From DATFQI01 sp963831105 (GTDB lineage Bacteria; Actinomycetota; Thermoleophilia; Solirubrobacterales; Solirubrobacteraceae), in assembly GCA_963831105.1 (NCBI GenBank), contig CAWHOS010000004.1, forward strand, positions 62,001-126,000: a stretch of 64,000 nucleotides of DNA, written 5' to 3'. The stretch's first letter is position 1; each line of letters begins with the position of its first letter. Below are positions 36,068-44,213 of the stretch, one piece after another. Position numbers and translations under genes: made by a program. The notes beneath the pieces were generated by a model that saw nothing but the letters and a program-made list of their open reading frames with translations, did no database searches and was not told the origin of the DNA.

Positions 36068-37960
36068 GCGACCACCTCCGCCAGCACCTGCCGCAGCGCC
36101 GACCTTGTCGCCGACGGCGACGTCGAGCCCCTGGACGGTGCCGCCGTGCGGCGCGGCGATCGACAGCTCCATCTTCATCGACTCGATCACGACGAGCACC
36201 TCCCCCTCCTCGACCTCCTGGCCGTTCTCGGCGTGCACGAGCAGCACGGTGCCGGGCATCGGCGCCTCCAGCGAGTCGGCCCCGTGCGCCGCCCCGGCGC
36301 GCGCGGCGCGGGCGACCCGCAGCTCGAGGTGGTGCCCGTCGCGCGCGATCCACAGCGTGTCGCCGTCGCGAGCGAACGCGTAGCGGCGCGCCACGCCGTC
36401 GAGCGTCACGCGCACGAGGGCGCCGCCCGTGGCGGGGGCCACCGCCGTCGCCGGCGCCGCCGTCGCGGGGGCCACCGCCGCGCGCCACTCTCGCTCGCCG
36501 TACCGCACGGCGCCGTCGGCCACGCGCAGCTCGCCGTGGTCCTCGAGGCGCAGCCGGAACGGCCCGGCGGGGCTCGCCGTCCCGGCGGCGGCGAGCGCCG
36601 CGGCGGGCACGAGGTCCTCCGGCGGGGCGGGCGGCGGCTCCGCGAGGATGCGCTCGAGCAGCCCGGTGTCGATCTCCCCCGCGCGCACGTCCTCGCGCTC
36701 GAGCAGCGCGCGCGAGAAGGCCGCGTTGGTGGTCACGCCGAGGAGCTGCAGCTCGCCGAGCGCGCGCGCCAGCCGGCGCAGCGCGGTCGGGCGGTCCTCC
36801 GCGTGGGCGATCACCTTCGCGAGCATCGGGTCGTAGTCCGTGCCGACGACGGTGCCCTCGCGGATGCCGGAGTCCATGCGCACGCCCCCGGCGGCTCGAC
36901 GTAGCGCCGCACCGTGCCGACCGCCGGCAGGAAGCCGTTCGCGGGGTCCTCGGCGTACAGGCGCGCCTCGACCGCGTGTCCGCGCGGCACCAGCTCATCC
37001 TGCGAGAGCGCCAGCGGCTCGCCCGCTGCGACGCGCAGCTGCTGCTCGACGAGGTCGACGCCGTAGACGAGCTCCGTCACCGGGTGCTCGACCTGCAGCC
37101 GGGTGTTCATCTCGAGGAAGAAGAACTCCGAGGCGTCGCCGGGCGCGATGAACTCGACCGTGCCAGCGCCCGCGTAGCCGCACGCGCGCGCCAGCGCCAC
37201 CGCCGCCTCGCCCATCCGCGCGCGCAGCGCCTCGTCGGCGGCCGGCGAGGGCGCCTCCTCGATCACCTTCTGGTGGCGGCGCTGCAGCGAGCACTCGCGC
37301 TCGCCGAGGTGCACGACCGCGCCGTGGCGCGTCCGCGAGCACCTGGATCTCGATGTGGCGCGGGCGCTCGAGGTAGCGCTCGACGAGCACGCGCTCGTCG
37401 CCGAACGCCGCCTTCGCCTCGCGCCGCGCGGCGCGAGCGCGGCCTCGAGCTCGCCGGCGTCGCGCACCGCCCGCATGCCCTTGCCGCCGCCGCCCGCGAC
37501 GGCCTTGATCACGACGGGATAGCCGTGCTCGGCGGCGAACGCCCGGGCCTCCTCGAGCGAGACGTCCTCGCCTTCGACGCCCGGCACGACCGGCACGCCG
37601 GCCTCGCGCGCGAGCGCCTTCGCGCGCGCCTTGTCGCCCATCAGCTCGATCGCGTCCGGCGGCGGCCCGACCCAGGTCAGGCCCGCGTCCTCGACCGCGC
37701 GCGCGAACGCCGCGTTCTCGCTCAGGAAGCCGTAGCCCGGGTGCACCGCGCGCGCGCCCGACCGCCGCGCCGCCTCGACGACCGCCTCGGCGTCGAGGTA
37801 GGAGCCGATCTCCACCGCGACGTCGGCCGCGTCGACGTGCGGCGCGGCCGCGTCGACGGGCGTGAACACCGCCACGGTCGCCAGCCCGAGCCGCCGCGCC
37901 GGTGGCGGCGATCCGCACCGCGATCTCGCCGCGGTTGGCGATCAGGACCGGCTCGATCAC
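36064..37960 (-). CDS. Acyl-CoA carboxylase biotin carboxylase/BCCP subunit (five frameshifts)
   Basis: Repaired, ~630 residues: biotin carboxylase start VLIANRGEIAVRIA, HPGYGFLSENAAFA, ATP-grasp VIKAVAGGGGKGMR, GERECSLQRRHQKVIEEAPS, EMNTRLQVEHPVTELVYG, then a linker and BCCP with ADSLEAPMPGTV and biotinyl Lys in ESMKMEL. Breaks near 37903, 37434, 37331, 36893 and 36104; most look like one added C/G, while 37434 and 36893 look like one lost base, the latter in a G run. The GTG start overlaps the dehydrogenase stop. Activates bicarbonate for the beta subunit. Confidence 0.88.
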
Positions 37961-39092
37961 GCGCCGAGCGCCCGCGCGATCACCATCTGCTGGACCTCGT
38001 CGGTGCCCTCGCCGATCGTGAGGATCTTCGCGTCGCGGTAGAAGCGGCAGACGGGGTACTCCTCGATGTAGCCGTAGCCGCCGTGGATCTGCACCGCCTC
38101 CTCGGACGCGCGCACGGCCAGCCGGCCCGTCTTGAGCTTCGCCTGCGCCGCGGTCAGCGTGAAGTTGCGGCCGGCGTCCTTGAGCAGCGCCGCCTTGTAG
38201 ACGAGCAGCCGCGCGGCCTCGATCTCCGTCGAGATGTCGGCGAGCTTGGCCTGGATCGCCTGGAACTTGGAGATCGGCTTGCCGAACGCCTTGCGCTCCT
38301 TCGCGTAGGCGAGCGCCTCGTCGAGCGCGCCCTGCGCGAGCCCGACGCCCATCGCCGCGACGCCGATGCGGCCGATGTCGAGGATGTGCAGGAACTGCTT
38401 GAAGCCCTGCTCCGCGCGGGCCGAGCAGGTTCTCCTCGGGCACCCGGCAGTCCTCGAAGGTCAGCGGCCGCGTGTCGGAGGCGTTCCAGCCCATCTTGCG
38501 GTAGGGCTCACCCTGCGAGTAGCCGTCCGTGCCGTTCTCGACGATCAGGTTGGAGATCTCGTTCTCGCCGGTGCGGGCGGTGATCGCCACGTGGCCCGAG
38601 ATGTCGGTGCCCGCGTTGGTGATGAACTGCTTCGCGCCGTCGATCACCCAGCCGTCCTCGTCGAGCTTGGCGCGCGTGCGGACGTTGCCGGCGTCCGACC
38701 CGGCCTCTGGCTCGGTGAGGCCGAAGGCGCCGAGCTTGCGGCCCGCGCACAGGTCGGGCAGTCAGGCGCTGCTTCTGCTCCTCGCTGCCGAACAGGTGGA
38801 TCGGCTGGGTGCCGAGCGAGGTGTGCGCGCACATCGTGATCGCCACGGAGGAGTCCACGCGGGTGAGCTCCTCGACCGCCAGCGCGTACGCGAGCGAGTC
38901 GCCCCCGCCGCCGCCGTACTCCTCCGGGAACGGGATCCCCATCAACCCGAGCTCGCCGAGCTTGGCCACGATCTCGTACGGGAAGCGCTTCTCGCGGTCG
39001 AGCTCCTCCGCGACGGGCTTCACCTCCCTCTCGGCGAAGTCGCGGACGGTGCGGCGGATCAGCTCGTGGTCGTCGGAGAGGTCGAAGTCCAT
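37957..39092 (-). CDS. Acyl-CoA dehydrogenase, isovaleryl-CoA type (two frameshifts)
   Basis: FAD enzyme that introduces the 2,3 double bond in a short or branched acyl-CoA. Repaired order: FAEREVKPVAEELDREKRFP, LMGIPFPEEYGGGGGDSLAYA, AFGLTEPEAGSDAGNVRT (FAD/acyl site), FITNAGTDISGHVAI, KERKAFGKPISKFQAIQAKLA, VQIHGGYGYIEEYPVCRFYRD and IGEGTDEVQQMVIARALG. Breaks near 38761 and 38419. With the downstream MCC-type carboxylase this fits leucine/isovalerate breakdown. The ATG at 39092 faces a large palindromic operator. Confidence 0.9.
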
Positions 39093-39104
39093 GACGAGCA
39101 AATG

Positions 39105-39143
39105 TACCGAATGATCATTCGAATTTCGAATGCGCATTCGGTA
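39105..39143. promoter_or_regulatory. TetR-type double operator between acyl-CoA operon and regulator
   Basis: A 39-bp inverted repeat: TACCGAATGATCATTCGAA (39105-39123), one central T, and its complement with two changes (39125-39143). Each half holds its own perfect palindrome, CGAATGATCATTCG and CGAATGCGCATTCG. It fills most of the 61-bp gap between the dehydrogenase ATG and the TetR GTG, so one repressor could control both directions. Confidence 0.8.
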
Positions 39144-39153
39144 GGCTCGGCGC

Positions 39154-39744
39154 GTGAGCGCCCGGCCCACCCGACCCGCGATGCGCGAGCGCTACGACCG
39201 CCGCCGGGCCGAGGTCGTGCTCGGCGCCGCCCGCGTGTTCGCCGAGCGCGGCTACGACCAGACGTCGGTGCCCGAGCTCGCCGAGGCGCTGGGCCTCGCC
39301 GCCGGCAGCCTCTACCACTACTTCCCCTCCAAGGAGGAGCTGCTGCGGGCGATCTGCGACCAGCTGATGGACCCGCTGCTCGAGCAGGCGGAGGCGCTGC
39401 TGGCCGAGCCGCGCGAGCCCGCCGAGCAGCTGCGCGCGCTCGTGCGCCTGTGGGTCGCGCACGTGGTCTCCCATCGCGACCACATGCTCGTCTTCCAGCA
39501 GGAGCGCCACGTGATCGAGCGCGGCGCGGCGTGGCGCGGCGTGCGCGGCAGCCGCAAGGCGTTCGAGCGGCTCGCCGAGGACGCGCTCGCGCGCGTCGGC
39601 ACCCGCTCCTCGCCGGACCTCCGCCTGGCCCTCTCCGCCCTGCTGGGCATGGTCAATCACACGGCCCAGTGGTACCGCCCTCGCGGCCGGTTGGACGCCA
39701 CGGACATCGCGGACGGTTACGTTGACCTGCTTCTACACGCGTGA
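39154..39744 (+). CDS. TetR-family regulator of the acyl-CoA operon
   Basis: 196 residues. N-terminal HTH: VVLGAARVFAERGYDQTSVPELAEALGLAAGSLYHYFPSKEELL; C-terminal ligand domain resembles KstR2/FadR-like acyl-CoA sensors (HRDHMLVFQQERHVI, GMVNHTAQWYRP). Divergent from the dehydrogenase/carboxylase operon over the 39-bp palindrome, so it is probably its repressor, released by an acyl-CoA. GTG start; alternatives lie upstream only inside the operator. Confidence 0.92.
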   Translation: MSARPTRPAMRERYDRRRAEVVLGAARVFAERGYDQTSVPELAEALGLAAGSLYHYFPSKEELLRAICDQLMDPLLEQAEALLAEPREPAEQLRALVRLWVAHVVSHRDHMLVFQQERHVIERGAAWRGVRGSRKAFERLAEDALARVGTRSSPDLRLALSALLGMVNHTAQWYRPRGRLDATDIADGYVDLLLHA

Positions 39745-39762
39745 TCCGGTAGGAATAGGTTC

Positions 39763-40356
39763 TTGACCTCGCAGATCGAGAACATCGGCGACCCGCGCTA
39801 CGTCCGCGCGCTCGGGCATCCGCTCCGCGTGCGCATCCTCGCGATCCTCGAGGAGCGGACCGCCAGCGCGGTCGAGCTGTCGCGGATCCTGCACGCGGAC
39901 ATCGGCGTCGTCGCCTACCACGTCCGCAAGCTCCACCAGCTCGGCCTGATCGAGCTCGAGCGCGAGACGCGCGTCCGGGGCGCCATCCAGCGCCATTACC
40001 GGGCCCACGAGCGTCCACGGGTCTCCGACGACGCGTGGGAGCAGGCTCCGCCCGTCGCCAAGCAGGCGGCGGTCGACGCCGCGCTGCAGCAGATCTACGA
40101 CTACGGGCGCGCGTCCAACGCTGCCGGCGGCTTCGACCGCCGCGACGCGCACATCACCCGCACCGCCCTGCGGCTCGACGCCGAGGGCTGGGAGAAGCTC
40201 GCCGGCTCGCTGCGGCGCGTGCTCGAGGACGTCGCGGAGATCGAGCAAGAGGTCGCGGCCCGCGAGGCCGCCGGCGACGCGGAGGCGCTCGAGGACGTCG
40301 GCCTCGTGCTGATGCAGTTCCAGGCGCTGCCGTTCAGCCGCGGGGCCAAACCGTAG
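39763..40356 (+). CDS. ArsR-like winged-helix regulator, paralogue of the 7448-8095 gene
   Basis: 197 residues, TTG start with a purine-rich AGGAATAGG just upstream. DPRYVRALGHPLRVRILAIL, then VAYHVRKLHQLGLIEL and RGAIQRHYRAHERP are nearly the same as in the gene at 7448. The shared C-terminal helices (WEQAPPVAKQAA, GFDRRDAHITRTALRLDAEGWEKL) define a small family with its own effector domain. Overlaps the convergent dioxygenase gene by 23 bp. Confidence 0.85.
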   Translation: MTSQIENIGDPRYVRALGHPLRVRILAILEERTASAVELSRILHADIGVVAYHVRKLHQLGLIELERETRVRGAIQRHYRAHERPRVSDDAWEQAPPVAKQAAVDAALQQIYDYGRASNAAGGFDRRDAHITRTALRLDAEGWEKLAGSLRRVLEDVAEIEQEVAAREAAGDAEALEDVGLVLMQFQALPFSRGAKP

Positions 40357-41128
40357 GGAACAGCGGGTGGTCGAGCTCGTCGCCGGCGGCGAGCTCACCC
40401 TCGAGCTCCGGGAACGGCGGGCTGGTGGCGTGCGGGCGCTCCGCCAGTCGCACGTCGTCGCCGACCAGGCGCACGGAGAACGCCCGCCGCCGGTTGCGCG
40501 ATCCGGCGGCGGCGTGGAGCGTGAGCATGTTGAAGGCGACCGCGTCGCCCGGCTCCAGCGGCCAGCCGAGGATGTCGTAGGCATCGCGGTCGGCTTCGAC
40601 GTCGGGCACGTCGCCGAAGGCGCCCTCTTCGAACACGAGCGCGCGGTCGTCGAAGAACGAGCGCGGCATGTACCACGTGCCCTTCGCGTGCGAGCCCGCG
40701 ACGAACTCGAGCGTGCTCTCGCGCGGAACCGGATCCAGCGGGATCCAGAACGAGACCGTCTGGCGGCCGTCGATGTTGTAGTAGGGCTGGTCCTGGTGCC
40801 ACGGCGTGCGGATCGTCGTGCCGGGCTCCTTGACCAGCAGGTGGTCGTGGTGCAGGCGGACCGTTGCGCTGCCCATCAGCGCCGCCGCGACCTCGCCGAT
40901 CCGCGAGCCGCGGATGACCTCCTCGTAGCCGTCGACCCGCTGCCAGTTGCGGAAGTCCTCGAAGAAGCGCCCGGAGGAGGCGTCTCCGCCCCCCTCGATC
41001 GCCATCGGGCCCGGCTCCGCCATGTGCGCGTCGACCGCGGCGGCGAGCCGCTCGACCTCGCCGGCGTCGAGCAGCCCGCGGACCACGCAGGCGCCGTCGC
41101 GGCGGAAGTCGGCGGCGAGATCGTCCAT
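40334..41128 (-). CDS. Phytanoyl-CoA dioxygenase family protein
   Basis: 264 residues, Fe(II)/2-oxoglutarate oxygenase fold of the PhyH type. Iron ligands: TPWHQDQPYYN (HxD) and MLTLHAAAGS (distal His); the 2OG-binding Arg follows in RRRAFSVRLVGDD. Entry strand: FRRDGACVVRGLLDAGEVERL. Substrate unknown; PhyH members hydroxylate acyl-CoAs, ectoine or small natural products. No pathway partners are adjacent. Confidence 0.9.
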   Translation of the reverse strand: MDDLAADFRRDGACVVRGLLDAGEVERLAAAVDAHMAEPGPMAIEGGGDASSGRFFEDFRNWQRVDGYEEVIRGSRIGEVAAALMGSATVRLHHDHLLVKEPGTTIRTPWHQDQPYYNIDGRQTVSFWIPLDPVPRESTLEFVAGSHAKGTWYMPRSFFDDRALVFEEGAFGDVPDVEADRDAYDILGWPLEPGDAVAFNMLTLHAAAGSRNRRRAFSVRLVGDDVRLAERPHATSPPFPELEGELAAGDELDHPLFPTVWPRG

Positions 41129-41160
41129 CGCGCTCCAGTATCCCGTCTAGCGTGCAGGCG

Positions 41161-42216
41161 ATGCGACGCGCGCCCGTCTGGATCGCCATCGCCGGCGGGG
41201 TGGTCGCCGGCGGCCTCGCGCTCGACGCGGTGGGGCTGCCGTCGTCGTATCTGTTCGCGGCGCTGCTGCTCGGGCTGGCGATCGCGCTCGCGCGCCCGGA
41301 CAGCGTCGCGCTCCCGCCCGTCGGCTTCCGCGCCGCGCAGGCCGTCGCCGGCGTCACGCTCGGCGCGTATCTGCAGGCGGACGCCCTGGAGGCGGTGGCC
41401 GGCGCGCTCGCGCCCGTGCTGCTCGTCTCCGCGGCCACGCTCGGGCTCAGCCTCGGGGCGGGAGCGATCCTCTCGCGCACGACGCCGCTGGACCCGCCGA
41501 CGGCGCTGCTGGGGATGATCGCGGGCGGCGCCTCGGGCATCGTGGGCATGTCCGGCGAGCTCGGCGCCGACGACCGTCTCGTGGCCTTCATGCAGTACCT
41601 GCGGGTGCTCGTCGTGGTGCTGCTCACCCCGATCGGGATCGCCGTGCTGTTCGGCGGCGAGCACGGCAGCGGCGGCGCCCCGCCGCCGTCCTCCGGCCTG
41701 CTCGGTGTTCCCTGGGAGTGGGCGGCGACCGCCGCGCTCGCGCTCGCCGGCGCGTGGGCCGCCGGGCGGCTGCGCGTCACCGCGGGCGTGCTGCTCGGCC
41801 CGATGATCGCCACGGGCGCGCTGGTGCTGGCGGGCCCGCTCGAAGGCTTCGCCGTGCCGGACCTGCTCGGGCAGGCGGCGTTCGCGCTGATCGGCCTGCA
41901 GGTCGGCCTGCGCTTCACGCCGGAGACGGTGCGGCTGCTCGGCCGCCTCACGCTACCCGTGCTGGGCGCGATCGCCGGCCTGCTCGTCACCTGCTTCGGC
42001 CTCGCCGTCCTGCTCGACGCGACCACCTCGGCCACCCTGCTCGACTCGTATCTCGCGACGACGCCAGGCGGGCTCTATGCGGTGCTGGCGGTCGCCTACG
42101 GCTCCAACGCGGACACGACGTTCATCGTGGCCGTGCAGACGCTGCGCGTGGTGGCGATGGTGCTGCTGGCGCCGCTCGCCGTGCGCTGGCTGCTGCGGGC
42201 GCGGGCACGCGCCTAG
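41161..42216 (+). CDS. AbrB-family membrane protein (ammonia monooxygenase-like)
   Basis: 351 residues with about nine to ten transmembrane helices in two repeated halves. GMIAGGASGIVGMSGELGADDRLVAFMQYLRV and TPGGLYAVLAVAYGSNADTTFIVAVQTLRVVAMVL are the duplicated AbrB (DUF Gly-rich) signatures. Despite the common label ammonia monooxygenase, the family is a putative transporter or regulator. An in-frame GTG at 41152 is an alternative start. Confidence 0.88.
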   Translation: MRRAPVWIAIAGGVVAGGLALDAVGLPSSYLFAALLLGLAIALARPDSVALPPVGFRAAQAVAGVTLGAYLQADALEAVAGALAPVLLVSAATLGLSLGAGAILSRTTPLDPPTALLGMIAGGASGIVGMSGELGADDRLVAFMQYLRVLVVVLLTPIGIAVLFGGEHGSGGAPPPSSGLLGVPWEWAATAALALAGAWAAGRLRVTAGVLLGPMIATGALVLAGPLEGFAVPDLLGQAAFALIGLQVGLRFTPETVRLLGRLTLPVLGAIAGLLVTCFGLAVLLDATTSATLLDSYLATTPGGLYAVLAVAYGSNADTTFIVAVQTLRVVAMVLLAPLAVRWLLRARARA

Positions 42217-42668
42217 GCGAGCGGTTCGAGGGCGCGCGCGATGGCGTTGGCGGCGCGCACGACCTGCGGCAGGTCATCGGTGGACAGCGGCCGCGCGCCC
42301 GGGGTCGTGGCGATCCACAGCGAGCCCCAGACCTCGTCGCGCAGGTTGATCGGGGCGGCCGCTTGGGTGTCCATCCCGAGCGACGCGACGAGGCTCGCCG
42401 AGGCGACGTCGACGCGGTCGCCGTGGCCGAAGCAGTAGGGCGTGCGGCGGTCGAGCAGCGTCACGAGCGCCGGGAACGTGTGGACCGGGTAGATCTCATC
42501 GGCCGGCCGGGCCTCGGCGCCGCCGAGCTCACCCGTGTTGATGACGGTGCGCAGGACCCCCCGATCGCGCTCCCACACCGAGATCGACGCGAGCGCCACC
42601 CCGAGCGCGCAGCGGGCCCGTTCGCACTCGGCCTCGAGGACGTCGAGCACGGTGCTCGGAAGCTCCAT
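42213..42668 (-). CDS. GAF domain protein
   Basis: 151 residues forming little more than one GAF domain: helix VLDVLEAECERA, strands ALASISVWERDRGVLRTVINTG, DRVDVASASLVASLGMDTQAAAPINLRDEVWGSLWIATTPG. No output domain is attached, so it is a free-standing sensor or redox (fRMsr-like) protein; the catalytic Cys set of fRMsr is not obvious. ATG 42668 is preferred for its GGGAGG 9 nt upstream; an upstream in-frame start exists at 42692. Confidence 0.8.
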   Translation of the reverse strand: MELPSTVLDVLEAECERARCALGVALASISVWERDRGVLRTVINTGELGGAEARPADEIYPVHTFPALVTLLDRRTPYCFGHGDRVDVASASLVASLGMDTQAAAPINLRDEVWGSLWIATTPGARPLSTDDLPQVVRAANAIARALEPLA

Positions 42669-42749
42669 GGGCGGCGAGCCTCCCAGACGCACCGGAGGGC
42701 AGAGCGAGATCTGGACGAACGGCGGTCTTCGAGCGGACCCCTTTTTCGC

Positions 42750-43400
42750 TCAAATGTGCTGAGCGGGTGCGATCGCGGCGATGTAGCGCTCCATCGCCGC
42801 GTCGACCGCCGCGCGATCGCCCGTCGCGAGCAGGTCGAGCAGCAGGCCGCGGACGACGGCGACGCCGAGGCGCGCCTCGGCGCGGGCCTCCTCCGCCGGC
42901 CGGCCCGGCGCGACGAGCGCCGCCAGCGGCTCGACCCACGCGTCGACGATCCCGTCGAGCAGGGGCAGCGCGTGCGGGCTGCCCTGAAGCGCCTGGGCGT
43001 AGACCTCGAAGAACAGCCGCTCGTTGGGCCACAGCGAGGGGTCCGCGACGCGCGCCCACATCCGCCGCATGATCTCCGCGGGCGGCGCGTCGGCCTCCTC
43101 CCGGAGGATCGCGGCGAGCGCCATCCGCTGCTGCTCCTCGACCGTCCGGATGACCTCGATCAGCAGGGCCTCGCGGGAGCCGAAGTGGTAGAGCAGCATC
43201 CGGTGGCTCGTGCCGAGCGCGGCGGCCAGGCCGCGCAGGCTGATCTCGCCCACCCCGTGCCGGGACACGTACTCCATCGCGCCCGCGAGCAGCCGCTCGC
43301 GTGGGCCAGCCGGCTCGCCTCCGCCCGCGTCGTCGGCGGGCGCCACCCCGCCGGCGCGGCTCGCGCCGTCGGCGCCCCCTGCGGTTCGCGGCCGGCTCAT
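42750..43400 (-). CDS. TetR-family regulator
   Basis: 216 residues. After a Gly/Ala-rich N-terminal arm comes the HTH: RLLAGAMEYVSRHGVGEISLRGLAAALGTSHRMLLYHFGSREALL. The effector half (AEIMRRMWARVADPSLWPNERLFFEVYAQAL) is of the TetR_C type found near small hydrophobic-ligand genes. Divergent from an SRPBCC gene over two tandem palindromes, its likely operator. Confidence 0.9.
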   Translation of the reverse strand: MSRPRTAGGADGASRAGGVAPADDAGGGEPAGPRERLLAGAMEYVSRHGVGEISLRGLAAALGTSHRMLLYHFGSREALLIEVIRTVEEQQRMALAAILREEADAPPAEIMRRMWARVADPSLWPNERLFFEVYAQALQGSPHALPLLDGIVDAWVEPLAALVAPGRPAEEARAEARLGVAVVRGLLLDLLATGDRAAVDAAMERYIAAIAPAQHI

Positions 43401-43421
43401 GCGGCGAGTGTAGCGGTTGCG

Positions 43422-43453
43422 TGTACCAGCCGGTACATGTACCATGCGGTACA
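43422..43453. promoter_or_regulatory. Tandem TetR operator palindromes
   Basis: Two directly abutting 16-bp palindromes, TGTACCAGCCGGTACA (43422-43437) and TGTACCATGCGGTACA (43438-43453), with identical TGTACC...GGTACA arms. They fill the gap between the divergent TetR gene and the SRPBCC ATG (43456). Confidence 0.8.
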
Positions 43454-43455
43454 TC

Positions 43456-43891
43456 ATGAGCCGCCAGCGAATCGAACACACCGCCACCACCACCGCTCCC
43501 CCGTCCGCCGTCTACGCGCTGCTGCGCGAGGGCGCCACGCTGGCCCGTCTGGGGCCCGCTCGACTCGTTCGAGCTCGAGCGCCCGGGCGAGGGTGAGCCG
43601 GAGGGCCTCGGCGCCGTCCGCATCTTCCGCCAGGGCAAGGTCACGGGCCGCGACACCGTCGCCGAGCTCGTCGAGGACCGCCGCTTCTCCTACACCCACG
43701 AGTCGAAGCTCCCCGTCCGCAACTACCGCGCCGACATCGACCTGACCCCGCGCGACGGCGGCACCGAGATCCGCTGGGTGTCCCAGTTCGACCCGAAGAT
43801 CCCGGGCACCGGCGGGCTCGTCCGCCGCGGCCTCGACAAGTTCATCGCGGAGAACGTGAACGGCCTCGCGGCCTACGCCGCTCGGAACTGA
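43456..43891 (+). CDS. SRPBCC family protein (one frameshift)
   Basis: About 144 residues after repair of one break near 43550 (one extra base). Begins MSRQRIEHTATTTAPPSAVYALLREGA; after the break RWGPLDSFELERPGEGEPEGLGAVRIFRQG, SYTHESKLPVRNYRADIDL and a C-terminal helix (GLDKFIAENVNGLAAYA). A Bet v1-like pocket protein of the type often induced by hydrophobic compounds. The start lies 3 bp from the tandem TetR operator, so repression by the divergent TetR is likely. Confidence 0.8.
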
Positions 43892-43974
43892 CACGCGCGG
43901 GGCCCCGCCGCCTTTGCCACACTGCGGCGGGTGGACGACGATGCGCACCCGGAGCGCGTCCGGATGCCGCGGTC

Positions 43975-44169
43975 ATGCGCTACGCCGACATCACCCGCGC
44001 CCGCCTCATCCGGCAGCGGAACTCGACGCGGCTCGCCGTGCGGGCGTCCGACGGGACGCGCTTCGGCATCAACCCCGGCACCTTCGACGTCAGCCCTCTG
44101 CTGAAGGCGCTGTACGAGCAGGGCTGGGACCTCTCGAGCCGGTCGCGAGCGGTCGACAACTCGGGCTGA
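43975..44169 (+). CDS. Small hypothetical protein upstream of a sensor kinase
   Basis: 64 residues, MRYADITRARLIRQRNSTRLAV then GTRFGINPGTFDVSPLLKALYEQGWDL; non-repetitive composition and frame-consistent codon use favour a real gene. No family is recognised. Its stop codon lies in the loop of a strong hairpin 44 bp before the kinase ATG, so it could be a leader peptide or an independent gene. Confidence 0.55.
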   Translation: MRYADITRARLIRQRNSTRLAVRASDGTRFGINPGTFDVSPLLKALYEQGWDLSSRSRAVDNSG

Positions 44170-44191
44170 GCCCGACTTGCCGACCGCTCGC
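44145..44191 (+). terminator. Two-stage hairpin at the end of the small gene (terminator or attenuator)
   Basis: Outer arms GCGAGCGGTCG (44145-44155) and CGACCGCTCGC (44181-44191) pair perfectly over 11 bp; inner arms TCGGGC/GCCCGA pair over 6 bp around TGA, the stop codon of the 64-residue frame. Located 22 bp before the kinase start. Confidence 0.65.
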
Positions 44192-44213
44192 GTGCTCTAC
44201 CCTCACGCGGCGC

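Noticed and set aside
36976..38583. Long plus-strand open frames opposite the carboxylase and dehydrogenase genes
   Set aside because: Composition is that of a mirrored GC-rich gene, no domain is visible, and the minus strand carries clear enzyme motifs throughout.
41161..42216. Ammonia monooxygenase
   Set aside because: The common database label is misleading. The protein has the duplicated AbrB membrane motif and none of the copper ligands or subunits of a true ammonia monooxygenase.
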